The notes beneath the pieces were generated by a model. The model was not told the DNA's origin and ran no database searches. It saw only the letters and a program-made list of their open reading frames with translations. 64,000 nt of DNA from Membranipora membranacea (taxonomy: Eukaryota > Bryozoa > Gymnolaemata > Cheilostomatida > Membraniporidae), in assembly GCA_914767715.1 (NCBI GenBank), contig OU612065.1:6758001-6822000 (forward strand), read 5' to 3'. Of the stretch, positions 61,601 through 64,000 are shown one piece after another; the stretch's first letter is position 1, and each line of letters starts with the position of its first letter. The position numbers and the translations under genes are program-made.

Positions 61601-64000
61601 TATTTGGAAACTACATTGTTAATGTCGATGCCGAGAACATACTACCCTTTTTCTATTATTCTGCTAAAATATATAAAAATATACTTTTGATGAAAAGAAA
61701 GAAAATGTATAGGATGAAAAGCAAGGGATCAAGCAGCTAGATACTCCAGGGACTAGAGTGACAGCTGTCATGAATAAAGGCGCCAGGATATATGAATGAG
61801 CCGTGGCATGGGAGTGGCTACTCCACGCCGTTTACCGTTAGCCCACAAACGCTCCACTAGACATTTCATGGGTTCAGACCTAAACCTAGTTATATCTCAT
61901 TCATGTTCTGATAGAGGAGATATTTCCATGATGGTCATAGTGATGATAACATAGACTTAACATGGCCCAGTGAGATTGCTGTGAAAAATGTTGTCCAAAT
62001 ATAATGCTGAACTTGAAATGTTCACATATAATACTATTATCAGACTGTGGACATTTCTTACCCTTGCAGTCTATGAGAGTGCCGAACCAGTCTCCAGATG
62101 ACAGACAAGTCATGAGGGTATTATTACCAGTAAATCGTTCATCACACGTGTACTGTACAGTAGTACCTACTCTTACATAGCTCACATTCCCTTCTATCTG
62201 TGTCAGATTCTCGGAGTTTACCAGCTCGTATAATGATCCGGGAATCGTCAATAACTTACATTCCTGACTTACTGTAAGAAATGGATATGTGTCATGTATC
62301 GGCTTGACCATAATCAATTATTTTTTTTGTAAAAAAACTCTATTCATATATCATAAACATATAAATCATAAAATATCAAATATTTATATGTTTATGGCTA
62401 GTATTGTCATTTTGAAGACACTCCAATAATATTCAAAATGTTGTAAAATGCATATCTACATTCACCAAATGAGCAGGGAGTTTTACATGGTTGACCTTTG
62501 AAAGCTAATGCCAGTGCCACTTGCTGTCTGATCGCTTACCTGTACTGTTAGGAGGTCCATCACAGAATGTCAGCTGACCATCCTGACAGGTCATTACATT
62601 AGACGGGCCGGAGAAGCTACAAGCTTTCTCATCAGAGCACCAGACCTCCAAGGTTTGATTCGTGTTGAAGAATCCAGCTTGTTTTATCACGCTCAGATAA
62701 AGGTCAAACTCCTCAAACTGACTGTACTGATCAGTAGTGGAGGCACACACTAAAATAGAGTTACAGAGAGCTTATCATAACCACATCAAGGGGACAGTTG
62801 GACAGGGGGCCGTCCGACAGGGGGGGGGGCGTCGGACAGGAGGGCCGTCGGACAGGGGGACCATTGGACAGGGGGGCTGTCGGACAGGGGGGGGGGAGAG
62901 TCTGGGGGGCTCAGACAAATCATAGCAAAATCTGTTACTCAATTCTGTTGCTCACCGCCGAGATGAGAAAATGATCAGGAACCTAACGAGCAGGCTATGC
63001 TAACAAGTAGAATCAATCTCCTGTGGTATGAGTTACCCAAAGACTTGATAGTAGTAATATAAGGATCATGATTACTGATTATACTTATCATCATAGAAAT
63101 AATATTTTCTGTGGAGCCAATGCAGGAGAAGAGAATAGTGTATCTAATATAGAGCGTACCTGAGTTGGAGATAGAGGATAAGCAATGGTATGCTATGGAG
63201 CTCATCATATCATCCATGGTAAGACTTAGATCATACAGTGAAGAACAATGTATGAGGATGTCACTGGATCCAACACCAGCACCAAAGGTTACGTTACCTC
63301 TGGAATACCAGTCACTCTCTAACCCAGTAATACTACATATACCAAAGAGATCATGAGTGAAAAATGGAAGAGATCATAATAAACATAAGTTTGGATTGAC
63401 AGTTTATGTCTACATTACACAGGTAGCATGATAGCAAACAAATATACAATTTTCAGAAAACAGAGATACCAAAGATTAAATTTACCTGCGTGTCAGAAGT
63501 GTGCCATTCAGACTGTCAGATATAACTAGCTGACCGTTATAAACAGAGACACCGACAGCGTACCACCTGCCAGTTGTCATGTAAACAGGAGTGGATACAG
63601 AGTCATTACTGGTAACTACGATCAGCCCCGCCAGTTCTAATGAGTCATTAAAGTTAACCAAAATCTGCAAAGGTGCCAACTCTCTACAAATAGATAGGTA
63701 CCAGGCATCTCCTGAGGAAAAGCATAGATGAAAAACCAACAGAACTACAACGTTCAGCTGAAATGTTTGGTTGTCATCAATTGAGTCTATCTATCAAAAG
63801 AAGATCAATATAATATGTTATTTTTACCCTGTATCACTAGCCGACGGATTCCACTCTATAAAGCTGGCATTCCCAGTCATCGAAGAGATATAAATCATGG
63901 TAAACCAGGAGAATACTTCTCCCACACTAAACTGTCCAGCTTGTGATTCGTGGTATTCTTGCATGTGTTCACCAGTTATTGACTCAAACTCTCTCAAAAC
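49073..64000 (-). CDS. Secreted/surface mosaic protein: LamG, CCP (sushi), kringle, EGF and TSP1 modules
   Basis: Partial at the 5' end. Exons in transcript order: 64000-63828, 63711-63486, 63332-63160, 62749-62540, 62271-62062, 61530-61333, 60804-60724, 60441-60306, 59913-59750, 59607-59482, 59072-58992, 58555-58328, 58063-57797, 57506-57197, 55910-55783, 55389-55297, 55157-54885, 54676-54458, 54226-54005, 53863-53633, 53481-53389, 53038-52895, 52772-52683, 52164-51943, 51713-51633, 51394-51251, 50979-50719, 50416-50225, 49625-49404, 49270-49073 (about 5.4 kb coding). Modules follow that order: LamG-like, CCPs, kringle region, CCPs, two EGFs, CCPs, TSP1. Most exons encode one module, start and end in phase 1, and carry many N-X-S/T sites, as expected for an extracellular adhesive or complement-like protein. 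I cannot assign an orthologue. The exon 64000-63828/63711 join does not close in phase with the best donor, and exon 54226-54005 has an in-frame TGA. The 3' end is unresolved. Confidence 0.82.
50225..55157 (-). other. Third CCP group of the mosaic gene, with a duplicated block
   Basis: Single-exon CCPs: 55157-54885, 54676-54458 (VAYFSCPGGFKLDGETNATC), 54226-54005, 53863-53633, 52164-51943, 50979-50719 (VTFSCLPGYRHSAGEETLSC) and 50416-50225 (TTECLEGYFVFTG). Two CCPs are split over exon pairs, 53481-53389/53038-52895 and 51713-51633/51394-51251. Blocks 53863-52895 and 52164-51251 are paralogous. Exon 52772-52683 between them is the least certain: splice sites and phase fit, but it has no clear module. 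Confidence 0.7.
54005..54226 (-). pseudogene. CCP exon with an in-frame TGA
   Basis: The phase-correct frame reads MYCDNEIWNRTEQHGELLYS-H, TGA at 54161-54159, then DIEEYKDYSHINMTFMTV, CDLGYLAMEANITRTC and PAWDGQPVNC. Both sides are clearly one CCP module in one frame with proper splice sites. Only this single codon breaks it. Confidence 0.7.
55297..55910 (-). other. Two EGF-like modules of the mosaic gene
   Basis: Exon 55910-55783 (ECIEATCGYGCQNNGVC, CQCADGYSGNRCEN) and exon 55389-55297 (ICEDDCNQGDC, VCQCKAGYTGATCQ). The second is a short, Delta/tenascin-like EGF. No calcium-binding consensus (D/N-x-D/N-E/Q) is obvious. Confidence 0.8.
56988..57071. repeat. Perfect 42-bp tandem duplication in an intron
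   Basis: Two identical 42-base units (56988-57029 and 57030-57071) beginning aatgccttgtatggcttc, in the intron between the exons ending at 57197 and starting at 55910. Confidence 0.9.
57197..58555 (-). other. Second CCP group of the mosaic gene
   Basis: Exons 58555-58328 (VASLQCPYPFYIVDN, NYTCEGPAGQW), 58063-57797 (ALYECNYGYQMKTSAS, PPKWTGVVVNC) and 57506-57197 (VIEVTCQPGYYHPVQF, CETSGRW). Each has the CCP cysteine pattern. The third ends in phase 2, unlike the others, and joins the EGF exon. Confidence 0.7.
59482..60804 (-). other. Kringle region of the mosaic gene (half-domain exons A-A-B-B)
   Basis: Exon 60804-60724 encodes a first-half kringle (ECFVGPDHPYTGNHSSAGC then VTW). Exon 60441-60306 encodes another first half (HCYSPENFGMDYVGAEDTAS, HDCLNW). 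Exon 59913-59750 is a second half (FCRNFAGSGISVPWCYV, ARKCCDIPIC). Exon 59607-59482 resembles a further, diverged second half (SCRNIDLIGSD, EPVCVTTSS, KCEAIPRC). The two middle exons join (phase 2) into one complete kringle. The outer two are candidates for the halves of another. The small exon 59072-58992 (SCAYDENKYTYTGSSDWQGN then EWC) may be one more first half. Confidence 0.6.
60960..61052 (-). repeat. tRNA-like segment, possible SINE head
   Basis: On the minus strand ggagatagctcagttggtta followed by gagcgcctgccctctaacgc looks like the 5' half of a tRNA with a perfect A box. No B box (GGTTCGAnTCC) follows at the right distance. The downstream part is GC- and CpG-rich, unlike its surroundings. 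Not an intact tRNA gene; a SINE head is likelier. Confidence 0.45.
61333..62749 (-). other. First CCP (sushi) group of the mosaic gene
   Basis: Three exons, one module each. 62749-62540 is CCP-like but diverged (TLEVWCSDEKACSF, CQDGQLTFCDGPP). 62271-62062 (VGTTVQYTCDERF, CLSSGDWFG) and 61530-61333 (PPCDTPFSINA, EITYTCPVGYYLIAGS, WSGKPAIC) have the four-cysteine pattern with the conserved Trp of sushi domains. Confidence 0.7.
62790..62912. repeat. G-rich minisatellite (about 16-bp unit) in a mosaic-gene intron
   Basis: Repeated ggacagggggccgtc-type units with runs of 5 to 10 G, starting 40 bases upstream (in gene direction) of the exon that begins at 62749. On the RNA strand it is a long C-rich tract. 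Confidence 0.85.
63160..64000 (-). other. LamG/concanavalin-like domain exons of the mosaic gene
   Basis: Three exons (64000-63828, 63711-63486, 63332-63160). The beta-sandwich pattern of LamG-like jellyroll folds is visible: FTMIYISSMTGNASFIEWN, LQILVNFNDSLELAGLIVV, GRWYAVGVSVYNGQLVI and the typical end SDILIHCSSLYDLSL. The first exon-exon junction needs either a weak donor at GTGATA or an undetected difference. Confidence 0.65.

Noticed and set aside
62737-62925. Plus-strand frame of Gly/Arg repeats
   Set aside because: It is only the translated G-rich minisatellite.

Overview
The window is nuclear DNA of an invertebrate animal. Genes are broken into many exons by GT-AG introns of about 100-1,600 bases, intergenic DNA is AT-rich, and the gene set (CaMKII with its hub domain, TMEM209, kringle/sushi/EGF/TSP1 mosaics) is metazoan. 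The species cannot be named from this sequence. An early-branching or marine invertebrate (sponge- or cnidarian-like) is a guess based on intron size and on the type of LINE present.

Layout, left to right. 247-5554 (+): 3' end of a CaMKII gene (variable linker and association hub); its kinase domain lies left of the window. 7415-11175: a large foldback repeat split by a near-full-length PHD-endonuclease-RT LINE (7479-10768) with a 9-bp target duplication. 11517-17718 (+): complete TMEM209 (14 coding exons, 542 aa). 18446-22238 (-): complete SEC61 alpha (9 coding exons, 475 aa), convergent with TMEM209. 22755-23405 (-): LINE RT fragment. 24231-28664 (-): complete DRG2 GTPase (12 exons, 364 aa). 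28665-42638: about 14 kb of repeat-rich DNA with no host gene that I can support; it holds foldback repeats, a Ty3/gypsy remnant, three LINE remnants and a degenerate minisatellite. 42639-46997 (+): complete FBXW2-like F-box/WD40 gene with a long extra C-terminal tail. 49073-64000 (-): 30 exons (about 1,800 codons) of a secreted or surface mosaic protein, open at the right edge.

The five conserved genes are housekeeping or signalling genes of the animal cell (calcium signalling, nuclear envelope, ER translocon, translation-linked GTPase, SCF ubiquitin ligase) and are not functionally linked to each other; there are no operons.

The most unusual locus is the mosaic gene. From N to C it carries a LamG-like fold, a run of sushi/CCP modules, a kringle region whose half-domain exons occur in the order A-A-B-B, more CCPs, two EGF modules, more CCPs including a duplicated three-exon block, and a thrombospondin type 1 module. 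Nearly all its exons are phase 1-1, the signature of exon shuffling, and one CCP exon carries an in-frame TGA. A second unusual observation is a 4 x 22-bp tandem array in DRG2 that repeats the 5' splice site itself.
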